Positions 1 through 8,747 are shown, counted from the stretch's first letter. The stretch: 18,549 nt of DNA from CAYVDH01 sp964450355 (GCA_964450355.1 CAYVDH010000060.1:1-18549); one strand, 5' to 3'. Made by a program: numbers and translations. The notes: a model not told the origin generated them from the letters alone.

Positions 1-91
1 AAATAATAAAGTAAAGTATGTTTCCATTCATATTATCAATTTTTATTTTATTTAAATAAATTTATATTTCAATTTATTGTTCGAACTCATT

Positions 92-526
92 CTAATTTAG
101 TATTTTATATTGCTTTTCTAAGAGAATGATGTTTTCTTTATTTTTTTCATAAAATAAATATTCAATACTTCTAAACACAAATGGATAATTATTTATTTCC
201 TGCCCTTTAAGAATAATAATTTTAAAGTATTTCCCTTTGTTATTTGTTTTATAAATATGTATATTTCTTACTTTAAAATTTTCTAATGTATCCGTGATAA
301 TGAATTGTTCAAATTCTTTAGATTTAACTTGGCTTATAAGATTAAATTTTCCAATCGTATCAAAGTCAATCTGAGCTTTATTGATTATAGTTTGTCCCCT
401 ATCCCTAATTTTAACATGATAAAAAAAATTTAAATCTTCTTTTAAAATTGAGCTTTTAAAAAAATTGATTTTATTGTTAGAGAAACAATAACATGTTGTC
501 AATAAAAATACAGATAATCTAAGCAT
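92..526 (-). CDS. Small exported protein of unknown function
   Basis: This 144-residue protein belongs to no family I recognise. The N-terminus (MLRLSVFLLTTCYCF) is a short basic, then hydrophobic stretch that looks like a signal peptide, so export to the periplasm or surface is likely. No membrane span follows. The mature part is rich in Lys, Asn, Ile and Phe, with alternating polar and hydrophobic residues that suggest beta strands. There is no T9SS sorting tail. The ATG is the first in frame with the hydrophobic leader. The gene lies 107 bp downstream of the RDD-family gene on the same strand and may be read from the same transcript, although the gap leaves room for its own promoter. Coding DNA is very AT-rich, like the RDD gene. 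It is probably a real gene because the frame is open and starts with a credible leader. Confidence 0.6.
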   Translation of the reverse strand: MLRLSVFLLTTCYCFSNNKINFFKSSILKEDLNFFYHVKIRDRGQTIINKAQIDFDTIGKFNLISQVKSKEFEQFIITDTLENFKVRNIHIYKTNNKGKYFKIIILKGQEINNYPFVFRSIEYLFYEKNKENIILLEKQYKILN

Positions 527-633
527 GTTATATAGATGTTAATTCCATTGTGAAAGCAATCCATAAAAAGATATCAATAATAATATATTTTTAATATTAG
601 ATTGTACCATTTTGTTAATTAGGCTTTATTTAT

Positions 634-1497
634 TTACTTTTCAAATAATTTTTGGCTTACTTTGAGTTTTCCTGATTCTTGATATACATATTTTAAATAA
701 CAAGTGTAATTTTCTAAAGGATAAGATTTATTTAGAAACTTAGAAATTTCTATCTCTATATTATCTAAATTATCATAGTCTTTTTCATTTCTAAAATACA
801 AGATTCCAGACATGTATTTTCTATTGTCATTTTTAATTTTATCATACATTCTAAAATCTGTTTGTTTTATAATGTTGTTGAATTCTTTATTGAATAATGA
901 ACTTGCTTCTTTACTTTCTTCTTGATTATAACTTTCTTCAACATATTGAATTTTATTAGAATTCCTACCACTTTCTAAATAAATCAATGGCAAAACTAAA
1001 ACAAATGAAATCAATGCCTGAGCAACTATAGACATCAATTTACTTTTCCAAGTTATTATTGAATTATTGTTTGTTTGATAATGATCTAGTCGAGTTAATA
1101 CCATGAAATCACCAATTCTTTTATTTGGATTAACTAAAATAAATATAAATTCTATAGGGAATATCAATAAAGTAATATTTCTTAAAAAACATTTAAAAGA
1201 GCTAGCTGGTAAATTTGTCTGTTCGTCTATTACCTGGAGTTTAAAGATTCTTTTACCTGGACTTTGGCCATTAAAAATATCTTTATTTAAATAAGTAGTT
1301 ATACCCAAAATTAAAGAAAAAAATATTCCACTAAATCCATTATTTAATGGCTCATGATTGATATTTGATACTATAATTATTTTATAAATTATAATGGGTA
1401 ACATTATTCCAAATGAGATAAACATCATTATAAAATAATCCGTTACGATTAGTTTTAACCTTAATAAAACAGATATTTCCTTTTTATTTTCTTCCAT
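634..1497 (-). CDS. RDD-family membrane protein with long soluble tail
   Basis: RDD proteins are small integral membrane proteins, some linked to ion transport; the function of this one is unknown. The family residues are visible: Arg13 and Asp20 at the start of the first span (about residues 15-43), a second span near 54-70, the FNGQSPGKRIFKL motif at 75-87, a third span near 105-123 and the second Asp at 130 in NKRIGDF. Unlike a minimal RDD protein, it has a fourth hydrophobic segment (about 154-174) followed by a charged tail of about 110 residues with no recognised domain. With four spans the tail would lie on the same side as the N-terminus. The gene begins 28 bp after the stop of the large T9SS protein gene and no TAnnTTTG element is seen in the gap, so co-transcription is likely. 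ATG start. Confidence 0.75.
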   Translation of the reverse strand: MEENKKEISVLLRLKLIVTDYFIMMFISFGIMLPIIIYKIIIVSNINHEPLNNGFSGIFFSLILGITTYLNKDIFNGQSPGKRIFKLQVIDEQTNLPASSFKCFLRNITLLIFPIEFIFILVNPNKRIGDFMVLTRLDHYQTNNNSIITWKSKLMSIVAQALISFVLVLPLIYLESGRNSNKIQYVEESYNQEESKEASSLFNKEFNNIIKQTDFRMYDKIKNDNRKYMSGILYFRNEKDYDNLDNIEIEISKFLNKSYPLENYTCYLKYVYQESGKLKVSQKLFEK

Positions 1498-1525
1498 AAT
1501 ATTATATTTTTTTGTTTTAAATATT

Positions 1526-3988
1526 TTATTTAACCAACAACCTTACAACACTTTCTTTATTTTGTTTATCTATTGCTTTTAAGAAATAAATACCTGAAGG
1601 TAATTGTTTGGTTGAAATGGTGATAATGTCTTCTTGAGTGTTGTTTTCGATGATTAATTGACCGTGGGTGTTGAATACTTGTATTTTTGCTAGTTCTTTC
1701 CCTTCTATGGATATTTCATCTTGAGTGGGGTTGGGATACAGTTTTATTGTTGTAGAGTTTGTAATGTTCGAAATGAATGTTCCGTCTTTTTTGGTATGGA
1801 TATACAAAGTATCTGTCTCTATACAGCCAGTATTGGTTTCGGCTTCTATAGTGAACTGATATTTACCTATTGGACCTAAATTAGCCCCCTTAAATTTAAT
1901 TGTAGGTGATATAGAACCATTGCTCCACAAAATGGATTTATATCCACCTGAGTTTGTGCTCAAGGTCATGGTATCACTTTGAAAAATGGTATCTTTATTG
2001 GGTATTCGGCTATATCCTTTTTTTAGGGGATTATTGATTGTTACATTAAACCACCTGCTGCTATCTTGAAGAGGTAGGCATTCGTTATTGATTACTTTAA
2101 GGCGGTATTGAATTCCACTAGTTTTTTGTTTATTAAGACTTAGCATTGATTGTGATGAAACTGTAGATATTGTTGAACCTTGTTTTTGTTGCCATTGATA
2201 GGTTTGAACTGTACCAGCAGTTTTTGATGCATAGGTTTTACTTGCTCCATAACACATGGATGTATCATTGTAATTAGTAAGTAATTTTAATGATTTTTTT
2301 GTACCAGAACTCTCATAGCAGCCAATATCGATTGTATCATCTGTGATGCGTTGATTTCCATTTAAGTCTGTGGTATTGTATATATTGATCCCATATTGAG
2401 ACAAGAGGGTATTGTAAGGGTATTGTGTAAGCAAGTTACCAGACATGCCTCTATTGATAGCATAGCCTCTTTGATTGCAGTTATTGATGAGGTTGAAATT
2501 GCCATTTGCTGAATCTATAAAACCGGGCGATTTGCCACTGCTTTTTGAATAAGTAAGATTGGATGGATTGATATAAAACCGTTTATTCGTATTATCATCA
2601 AATCCAACAACTCCACTTGTTGTATCTCCTTGAATGAGGCAATGGTGAATGTTAGATTTTACATTTGAATTATTTGAATATAAAACAATGCTATTATGGT
2701 GTCCAACACTATCTTTATTACCCCACATTAAACAATTATAAAAATAAGGTCTTGATGGATAAGATTCTGAGGAAACTACAATACAACCAGAATATGGTCT
2801 TATTTTGGTTGTGTCTTGTGGATGAGTATAAAATGTCTGATTTTTTTGAAAATTACAATTTACGAATACTGGAAACCCCTCTATAAACAAAGGATAATAC
2901 AAATTACCACTAATATTACAATTTAAAAACATGGGTGTACCAGCTCCGTATTGTTGAGAAATCATAATACCTTGTTTATTGTTGATGATGTTACAATTTT
3001 TAAACAATGGCCCACTGCTTTGTATATCCATAGCCATATACCTCATGCCCCATTGTGAATCTCTTAAATAAGAACCGCAATTGTTTACCTCACAATTGTC
3101 AAATATTGACCCAGAGCAATTTTCAATAGTTTCAATTGTTACATTTTTATTTGAATTAATAAATTTTGAATTTTGAATTTTACAATTTCGGCTATTTCCT
3201 AATAAAAAATTAACCTTATCTTGCAATATCATATTGTCAACCTTAACATTATTTGAATTAAAAATTCCGAATTTAATGGATGAATTAATGAGGTTTTTAA
3301 AATTATTAATCTCACCTATATTACCCTTAAATTGACTAATATGTATATCTGGTCCATTTTTATTCGTATTTATTGGAAAGTATGTTGAAACATTTCTAAT
3401 TTTAAACCAATAAGAGCTATCTAAGAAAATACTTCCAATAGCAACAATTTTTGTGGCTTTACTATTTAAAGAAATACTATCTAATAATATGACATTTTTT
3501 CTACAATATATGCTTCCAGATTGTTTATCATCTTGATATAAATAATTAAAAGCAGAATTTTTTATTATTATTGGGGAACTATATCTTATTGTAATCGAGT
3601 AATTAGAATAACCATATTTAAATCCAAAATTAGTATTTTCAAATCTACAATAATTAAACCGAATTGTATCAATTTGAGTATTATTAATGTAATGAATGCC
3701 TGACCAAGTTTTATTTTGTGCTGCTTTAAATAAAATACTATCTCCTTTTTTACCTTGGGAATTAAGAATTCCATCTACTTTAAGAGCATAATTATCTTGA
3801 AACTCCAAAACTGTGCCTGGTTCCAATGTTAGGGTATTGCCCTTAGCGACTGTAATCTCTCCCAATATTTTATAAGGGCTACCAGCTTTAGTCCAAGTAC
3901 CACTAACATTGCCTGCTGGAATGGTGGTTTGTGAAAACATTCTACAACTAAAAAATAGAATGAATATTATTAAACCTTGATTTTTCAT
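1526..3988 (-). CDS. T9SS-exported right-handed beta-helix surface protein
   Basis: This 820-residue exported protein is probably anchored at the cell surface or secreted through the type IX system. Residues 1-19 form a Sec signal peptide ending near RMFSQ. The N-terminal part carries a helix-cap pattern (an ITVAKGNTLTLEPGTVLEF segment, then LKVDGIL) as in parallel beta-helix proteins. It is followed to roughly residue 530 by short Asn-rich repeats of the type 'FxNCNIxxN', one rung per repeat. About 570-740 looks like Ig-like or adhesion domains. Residues 746-820 are a T9SS type A sorting domain, with the LYPNPTQDEISI motif, then VFNTHGQLI and LPSGIYFLK. No catalytic residues could be assigned, so adhesin or polysaccharide-binding roles are guesses. 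The DNA encoding the middle rungs (about 2900-3780) looks more AT-rich than the C-terminal third. A TATCTTTG element lies 7 nt before the start. Confidence 0.85.
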   Translation of the reverse strand: MKNQGLIIFILFFSCRMFSQTTIPAGNVSGTWTKAGSPYKILGEITVAKGNTLTLEPGTVLEFQDNYALKVDGILNSQGKKGDSILFKAAQNKTWSGIHYINNTQIDTIRFNYCRFENTNFGFKYGYSNYSITIRYSSPIIIKNSAFNYLYQDDKQSGSIYCRKNVILLDSISLNSKATKIVAIGSIFLDSSYWFKIRNVSTYFPINTNKNGPDIHISQFKGNIGEINNFKNLINSSIKFGIFNSNNVKVDNMILQDKVNFLLGNSRNCKIQNSKFINSNKNVTIETIENCSGSIFDNCEVNNCGSYLRDSQWGMRYMAMDIQSSGPLFKNCNIINNKQGIMISQQYGAGTPMFLNCNISGNLYYPLFIEGFPVFVNCNFQKNQTFYTHPQDTTKIRPYSGCIVVSSESYPSRPYFYNCLMWGNKDSVGHHNSIVLYSNNSNVKSNIHHCLIQGDTTSGVVGFDDNTNKRFYINPSNLTYSKSSGKSPGFIDSANGNFNLINNCNQRGYAINRGMSGNLLTQYPYNTLLSQYGINIYNTTDLNGNQRITDDTIDIGCYESSGTKKSLKLLTNYNDTSMCYGASKTYASKTAGTVQTYQWQQKQGSTISTVSSQSMLSLNKQKTSGIQYRLKVINNECLPLQDSSRWFNVTINNPLKKGYSRIPNKDTIFQSDTMTLSTNSGGYKSILWSNGSISPTIKFKGANLGPIGKYQFTIEAETNTGCIETDTLYIHTKKDGTFISNITNSTTIKLYPNPTQDEISIEGKELAKIQVFNTHGQLIIENNTQEDIITISTKQLPSGIYFLKAIDKQNKESVVRLLVK

Positions 3989-3995
3989 TTTAAAA

Positions 3996-4003
3996 CAAAG
4001 ATA
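3996..4003 (-). promoter_or_regulatory. Candidate -7 element of the T9SS protein gene
   Basis: On the minus strand this reads TATCTTTG, matching the Bacteroidota -7 consensus TAnnTTTG. Only 7 nt separate it from the ATG at 3988, so the transcript would start almost at the start codon. At the expected 19-bp distance the -33 position holds TTC rather than TTG, so the match is partial. Confidence 0.5.
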
Positions 4004-4116
4004 TATATTTATTTGATAAATAGAAACTTGTAACCAATTTAAAATAGATTAAATCCTTTTGAATTAATTTTCAAAATTACCAATTTTTAACCCCATTAAA
4101 TGTAATTCAATAAACA

Positions 4117-4124
4117 TATATTTG
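4117..4124 (+). promoter_or_regulatory. Candidate -7 element of the VF530-type gene
   Basis: TATATTTG matches the Bacteroidota -7 consensus TAnnTTTG. It ends 5 nt before the ATG at 4130, which leaves practically no 5' untranslated region. No clear TTG is seen at the -33 position, only an ATTAA stretch. Confidence 0.5.
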
Positions 4125-4129
4125 CATGT

Positions 4130-4339
4130 ATGAGTAAAGATCCATTGCATGGCAAGACTCTTGAATTTATAGTGAATGAATTAGTGAATTTTTACGGCTG
4201 GGAACACCTGGGTTATAAAATAAAAATCAACTGTTTTATAAGCAATCCCAGTGTAAATAGCAGTCTTAAATTTTTGAGAAAAACTCCTTGGGCTCGCAAA
4301 CAAGTGGAAGACCTGTATATTCAAACATTCCATGATTAA
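4130..4339 (+). CDS. VF530/DUF2132-family small protein
   Basis: This 69-residue protein is full length for the VF530 (DUF2132) family of small, mostly helical, putative DNA-binding proteins. Family hallmarks are clear: DPLHGKTLE at the start, LVNFYGWEHLGYKI in the middle, CFISNPSVNSSLKFLRK and TPWARKQVEDLY near the end. The basic run around residues 47-57 would be the surface most likely to contact nucleic acid. The precise role is not known. It is transcribed alone, divergent from the T9SS protein gene, and its stop codon overlaps that of the TolC-type gene on the other strand. The ATG at 4130 fits the family start and the promoter just before it. An ATG at 4126 is out of frame. Confidence 0.9.
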   Translation: MSKDPLHGKTLEFIVNELVNFYGWEHLGYKIKINCFISNPSVNSSLKFLRKTPWARKQVEDLYIQTFHD

Positions 4340-5757
4340 TACAACAAGCCCGCACTCCACTGTACTGAATATAAGGTCTTAAAATATTGAGTCTGATACT
4401 CTATCCATTTTTCTTGACTCTCTAATGCTTTGTTCTCTCTACTATTAATTAAAAACAAAGTGCTTTCTCCATTTTGATACCTAGTCATTTCTGCACTCAC
4501 TAAGGTATTGTACATTGTTAGATTTGATAATTGCATGTCCACTTGTGATTTTAATGTTTGATATTGGTTGTAATACATTTCAATCTTATTTTGTATTTCC
4601 AATTGTTTCATGTCTATATCATATTGCACTTCTTTAATTTTGAATTTTGCTAACTTGTACTCACTCCTACCTTGGCTGAATCTCAATGGAATCTCTACCT
4701 TTAAGCCATATTGAAAATTATTTTGATACAATGGAAATTGAGTCGCAGTATTGAATATATGATCTTTTTTCCCTAATTGATTGTATTGATAATCTACTTT
4801 AGGTAAAAGCTCCTGAAACTTCAATCTTTGGTTCACTTCTAATGATTCAATTTTGTATTGATATGCCAATAAATAGGGATGATTTTTATTCGCAGTTTGA
4901 CACAAATCTGTTAAATTCAAATTAAAATTCTTAAGATTAACTTCATTCAACCAGGCTTCATTGGGGATTAGATTTTGAGAAATCTCATAAGGATTCTCAT
5001 TGGCAGTCCATAAATAAGCAGATAATTGAACTCCTGCATTGATGAATTTCAATTTTTCACTTTCTTTTTTTATTGTGATGCTTTGCCATTGCGCCATGGC
5101 TTCAATAGTATCTATGGCTGGTCGTTCTCCATTTAAATACGATTTTTTCACCAACTGAAATCTTTCTTTGTTTACTTGTTCTACTTGTTTGTAAATTTGA
5201 TAGGTTTGATATGCTTTTACCCAATTCCAATAATGTTCTATAGCCTCCATGATGATGTCATTTATCACTAATCTTTGCTCCATTTGAACTTGATTTTTCA
5301 TGATTTTAGCTTGTTGTAAATGTGCCCTTCTTTTATCTAATACCAAATTTTTAAGCAAGGGTATACTGATACCTACATAATTGGATTGACCTAAGTATTG
5401 TGACGCATCAGTTTTGTTGCCACTCAAATTTTCTAATCCAGCTTTCACTTCAATTCCATACCAAGTAGGTATGCTTAGCTCTGTGCCTGAATATTGGTAA
5501 TAATTGACATTATCGAATGTTTTTTTGGCTTCGTAATGCCTTAATACTGGATCGAAAGCACTTCTAGCATTTAATATGTTAGCACTTGCCATTTGTACTT
5601 CAATACTTGCTTGTTTTACTACAGGATGGTATGTTTTTACAATTTGTATTAACTGCTCAACATTCAACACCCTCAATGAATCTTGTGAAAAAAGAATCAA
5701 AGGAGAAAAAAATAAAAATAAGAATACTTTACTTTTTAACATCAGTATTTTTTTCAT
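4336..5757 (-). CDS. TolC-family outer membrane channel of tripartite export system
   Basis: Outer membrane component of the export system encoded here. The 473-residue protein starts with a signal peptide (about residues 1-24, ending LILFSQ). It shows the duplicated TolC/OEP layout: long amphipathic helices with Gln/Asn-rich heptads (for example QMASANILNARSAFDP near the start and KFKIKEVQYDIDMKQLEIQNKI in the second half), joined by short beta-strand segments that would form the barrel. TolC-type trimers form a barrel in the outer membrane and an alpha-helical tunnel across the periplasm that docks with a HlyD-type adaptor. It is the last gene of a three-gene operon and overlaps the 3' end of the adaptor gene by 29 bp, so translational coupling is probable. 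A second ATG five codons in (5742) would shorten the leader, but the longer form gives a more complete basic N-region. Confidence 0.9.
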   Translation of the reverse strand: MKKILMLKSKVFLFLFFSPLILFSQDSLRVLNVEQLIQIVKTYHPVVKQASIEVQMASANILNARSAFDPVLRHYEAKKTFDNVNYYQYSGTELSIPTWYGIEVKAGLENLSGNKTDASQYLGQSNYVGISIPLLKNLVLDKRRAHLQQAKIMKNQVQMEQRLVINDIIMEAIEHYWNWVKAYQTYQIYKQVEQVNKERFQLVKKSYLNGERPAIDTIEAMAQWQSITIKKESEKLKFINAGVQLSAYLWTANENPYEISQNLIPNEAWLNEVNLKNFNLNLTDLCQTANKNHPYLLAYQYKIESLEVNQRLKFQELLPKVDYQYNQLGKKDHIFNTATQFPLYQNNFQYGLKVEIPLRFSQGRSEYKLAKFKIKEVQYDIDMKQLEIQNKIEMYYNQYQTLKSQVDMQLSNLTMYNTLVSAEMTRYQNGESTLFLINSRENKALESQEKWIEYQTQYFKTLYSVQWSAGLLY

Positions 5758-7051
5758 TTAATTTATAATAATCAGGAGGAAATCCATTGATATTTCGCCA
5801 CAATTCATACCATATTGGGACATTTTTAAGCAAAGCTATACCTTGAGCTCCACTTCCTATTTTAAGTTGATCAGGCCATTTTTTATCCGATTCATCTTCA
5901 GCTACCAAAACTCTGAAATAACCATTGTCACTGATGGTATTTTCAAAAGCAACAATTTTACCTCCAAATGTTCCATAGCTACTGTTAGGCCAACCACTGA
6001 ACACTATTGCAGGAAACCCATCGAACATAAATCTTACTTTTTGCCCCTTTGATATCAATGGTAAATCCACTGGTCTAACAAACATTTCTACAGCAAAGTC
6101 AACGCTTGTGGGCACAATCACAGTAATTTTTTCACCTTCTTTAATCAATTCGCCAATACCAGCTTTTTTGGCTTGAACAATTTGACCATCTTGAGGCGCT
6201 AAAAGAATGTACATCCCATTACGTATGATGTAATTAGATACTTGGTTTTCTAATTTTGCTACTTCACCTTCTGTATTGGTTATTTGACTTAGTGTTTGAA
6301 ACCTATCTCCTTCGGCTTTGCTAATTTTTTCGTTGTATTCTTGTTCTGTTGCGTTTTTTTCAATTTTGGTATTGGTAATTTCTTGAGTCGTTTGTGCCAA
6401 CTTATTTTCCGAAATAATTTGTTTTGCTAAAGCATTTTGAAAAGCAATATTTCTTTGTTGTAATTGTGTTTGAGACACCAATCCTTCTTCAAACATTTTA
6501 AGTTGTCTATCGTATTGATCTTTTGCTAAAGTGTATTCATTTTTGGCTGCATTGTTTTCAGCTTTTTCACCATCCAATTTATTATTTAATTGCTTTAATT
6601 TATTGTCAAGCTGTTCTAATTTAAGGTATTTAGCAGAAATCAATGATTTAATTTGAACATTGGCTGCATTAATTTTGTTTTCATAAAATTCTATCGACCC
6701 TTTTTTAGCAACTACTTGTTCTTTTGTTCTATCAATTAATTGAGGATCGAGGTACTCAGCTTTGATCTCAGACAATTGCAATATCGTATCTCCTTTTTTA
6801 ACAAAATCACCTTCTTTCACCCACCATTTAATTATTTTTCCAGGTATAGGAGAATTGATGTCTTGAGGTCTGTTTTCTTGTTTCAATGTGGTAATTTTAC
6901 CTTTTGATTTTATGTTTTGAGTCCAGGGTAAAAACAATAAAACAATCAAGACAATAAAAAAGCCTATAAACCATTTTTTAATTTGGCTTTCCTTGTTGTA
7001 TCTATAAATTTTCTCTGTTGATTTTAACTTAATTGGAAGATTTAATCTCAT
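5729..7051 (-). CDS. HlyD-family periplasmic adaptor (membrane fusion protein)
   Basis: This adaptor bridges the inner membrane ABC transporter and the TolC-type channel. The 440-residue protein has a cytoplasmic N-terminus of about 26 residues and one membrane span (about 27-44). The first half of a lipoyl-like domain follows (SPIPGKIIKWWVKEGDFVKKGDTIL, starting near 67). A long alpha-helical hairpin covers about 110-275, with Lys/Glu/Gln-rich heptads. The second lipoyl half (APQDGQIVQAKKAGIGELIKEG) and a beta-barrel region (EMFVRPVDLPLISKGQKV) come next. The C-terminus keeps a conserved-looking IWYELWRNINGFPPDYYK segment. The start codon overlaps the transporter stop as ATGA (7048-7051), a classic sign of coupling. 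The single N-terminal span, with no signal peptide cleavage site, matches adaptors of type I secretion rather than lipidated RND adaptors. Confidence 0.92.
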   Translation of the reverse strand: MRLNLPIKLKSTEKIYRYNKESQIKKWFIGFFIVLIVLLFLPWTQNIKSKGKITTLKQENRPQDINSPIPGKIIKWWVKEGDFVKKGDTILQLSEIKAEYLDPQLIDRTKEQVVAKKGSIEFYENKINAANVQIKSLISAKYLKLEQLDNKLKQLNNKLDGEKAENNAAKNEYTLAKDQYDRQLKMFEEGLVSQTQLQQRNIAFQNALAKQIISENKLAQTTQEITNTKIEKNATEQEYNEKISKAEGDRFQTLSQITNTEGEVAKLENQVSNYIIRNGMYILLAPQDGQIVQAKKAGIGELIKEGEKITVIVPTSVDFAVEMFVRPVDLPLISKGQKVRFMFDGFPAIVFSGWPNSSYGTFGGKIVAFENTISDNGYFRVLVAEDESDKKWPDQLKIGSGAQGIALLKNVPIWYELWRNINGFPPDYYKLNEKNTDVKK

Positions 7052-8703
7052 GGTTTTACTTTTTTAATTTCTCCTTGATTTAAATGAATTACTTGATCTG
7101 CTAAATCCAATAAATCTTTGTTATTACTAGCTATCACAATGGTAGTAGTTTGTTTTATTGAATTTAAATGCTTGTAAATTTTTTGTTTAGTTGTTTCATC
7201 TAACAACAACCACGAATCTTCTAATAAAAGTAAATTAGGAGAATGACATAGGGCTCTTAACAGCAATATTTTTTTAGAGAGAATTGAAGATAATTTTTTG
7301 CCATTAGGGTCTAATTTGGTATTAAAACCAAAGGGCATTTGATTAAATATCAATCCCATTCCTAATTCATTTGCTAACTTAACAATGCCTTCTTCAGTCA
7401 CATTTTTTCTGTACATGCTTATGTTTTCAAAAATGGTACCTTCAAAAATATCTTGATCATTGTTGTAGGTTCCAATGCTGCTGCGCAAAGACTGCAAATT
7501 GAAATTATTAATTGGTAAATGATTGAACAATATATTGCCAGTGAAATCAGAATAATTCCCTGTTAATAATTTTAAAACACTTGATTTTCCTGAACCATCT
7601 TCTCCAGAAATGATGTTGATAGTTCCAGAATTGATTGAAAAGTTGATGTTTTTAAGAGCAAATTGTTCAGGTTGGTATTGAAAACCTACAGACTGAAATT
7701 CAACTAACACCCCTTTATTTTGAGTATTGAATTCAATATTGCCATCATGTTCTAATTCACTATCAACAACTGTAGATAGTTTTTCAATTCCTGTGAGTAC
7801 ATCATAAACGCTATCTAAGCTGTTGATGAACTTTTCTACTGCTCCAATGACAGTTAAAATAACAATTTCTGCAGCAATGAACTCGCCAATATTGATTTTT
7901 TGTTCCACCAATAAATAGGCGCCAACAAAAAGCATTGCAAAAGTAATAGCTACCTTAAAGACTACCAGCGAGCGATATTGAAACACCAACACATTGAAAT
8001 GTTTTGTCCTAGTTTCTAAATATTTTGTTACATATTCATCGGTTTTTATCAAATTAAGGTTACTCCCCATTGTGAATTTAAACGATTTAATTACCCTAGC
8101 CATTTCTTCGAGCCAAGAAACTACTTTGTATTTATTTTTACTTTCCATTAAACTGGTGATTAAACCTTGCTTACTAGTAAATTTTAAAATGACATATAAT
8201 ATTATGAGCAAAACAGAACCAAATAGGATGAATATTGGATGGTAAAGAGAAAGTAAAATCAATCCGAACAAAATTTGAATAGAGGCTGTAGGTATATCTA
8301 ATAACAGTTTAGAAATCCCTTTTTGCAAATTAAGACAATCAAAAAATCGGTTTACCTTTTCTGGCAAATAGACATTATCAATACTCTTAAGATTCATTCG
8401 AGGAATTACCTCAGCAAAATCAAAAGCATATTTAACAAAAATACTTTGTTGAATTTTTTCAATGATTTTCATTTGATTGATTTGCATGATTCCTACTACC
8501 AAAACTGCTGAAACCACTAAAAAAATAAGAACATAAATTGATACAACCATGTTAGCGCCCAAAACAAACCCAATGATAGCTTGTACTCCAACAGGAACAC
8601 TAAGCTGAAGCAATCCACTAAATATAGCATAAAAATAGATAGAAGAAATGTCTTTTTTCTCCTCTTTTAATACTAAAAACAATTTCTTTATTGGGTTATC
8701 CAT
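7048..8703 (-). CDS. ABC transporter permease/ATPase with degenerate ATPase motifs
   Basis: Inner membrane motor of the export system, 551 residues. Residues 1-300 form an ABC exporter transmembrane domain (spans near 22-48, 53-72, 138-155, 158-174, 247-265 and 272-290). Residues 330-551 form the nucleotide-binding domain. Walker A is intact (GEDGSGKS, 367-374). Other key motifs are altered: Asn415 at the Q-loop position, LSSIL (471-475) for the LSGGQ signature, LLLLED (491-496) where LLLLDE is expected, and Ser526 for the H-loop histidine. There is no N-terminal peptidase domain. I take the ATG at 8703 as the start. A TTG at 8724 would add seven residues, but it lies inside the TATATTTG promoter element. 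From memory, Bacteroidota relatives show the same degeneracy, which argues against decay. The exported substrate is unknown; the TetR neighbour hints at an inducible small molecule. Confidence 0.9.
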   Translation of the reverse strand: MDNPIKKLFLVLKEEKKDISSIYFYAIFSGLLQLSVPVGVQAIIGFVLGANMVVSIYVLIFLVVSAVLVVGIMQINQMKIIEKIQQSIFVKYAFDFAEVIPRMNLKSIDNVYLPEKVNRFFDCLNLQKGISKLLLDIPTASIQILFGLILLSLYHPIFILFGSVLLIILYVILKFTSKQGLITSLMESKNKYKVVSWLEEMARVIKSFKFTMGSNLNLIKTDEYVTKYLETRTKHFNVLVFQYRSLVVFKVAITFAMLFVGAYLLVEQKINIGEFIAAEIVILTVIGAVEKFINSLDSVYDVLTGIEKLSTVVDSELEHDGNIEFNTQNKGVLVEFQSVGFQYQPEQFALKNINFSINSGTINIISGEDGSGKSSVLKLLTGNYSDFTGNILFNHLPINNFNLQSLRSSIGTYNNDQDIFEGTIFENISMYRKNVTEEGIVKLANELGMGLIFNQMPFGFNTKLDPNGKKLSSILSKKILLLRALCHSPNLLLLEDSWLLLDETTKQKIYKHLNSIKQTTTIVIASNNKDLLDLADQVIHLNQGEIKKVKP

Positions 8704-8721
8704 GTTTTTAAAAACTCTCAA

Positions 8722-8729
8722 CAAATATA
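8722..8729 (-). promoter_or_regulatory. Candidate -7 element of the export operon
   Basis: On the minus strand this reads TATATTTG (consensus TAnnTTTG), 18 nt before the ATG at 8703. No exact TTG is present 19 bp upstream; that position is occupied by the edge of the palindrome at 8748-8760. Its location makes the TTG at 8724 an unlikely translation start. Confidence 0.55.
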
Positions 8730-8747
8730 CAACTACTTTTCATCATG

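Noticed and set aside
3162..3180. Short tandem TTTTGAA-like repeat in the T9SS protein gene
   Set aside because: Only two to three imperfect copies, explained by repeated Lys/Phe/Asn codons in a beta-helix rung.
2900..3780. Possible inserted DNA in the T9SS gene, from higher AT content
   Set aside because: The frame is continuous and the Asn/Ile-rich beta-helix rungs alone account for AT-rich codons; no repeats or boundaries mark an insertion.
7994..8511. Open plus-strand frames within the ABC transporter gene
   Set aside because: They are antisense to a well-supported gene, have no recognisable domain and no promoter or start context; they reflect low stop frequency opposite AT-rich coding DNA.
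8704..8724. Upstream TTG start for the ABC transporter, adding MLRVFKN
   Set aside because: The TTG codon lies inside the TATATTTG promoter element, so it would not be in the transcript; the ATG at 8703 directly precedes the conserved-looking N-terminus.
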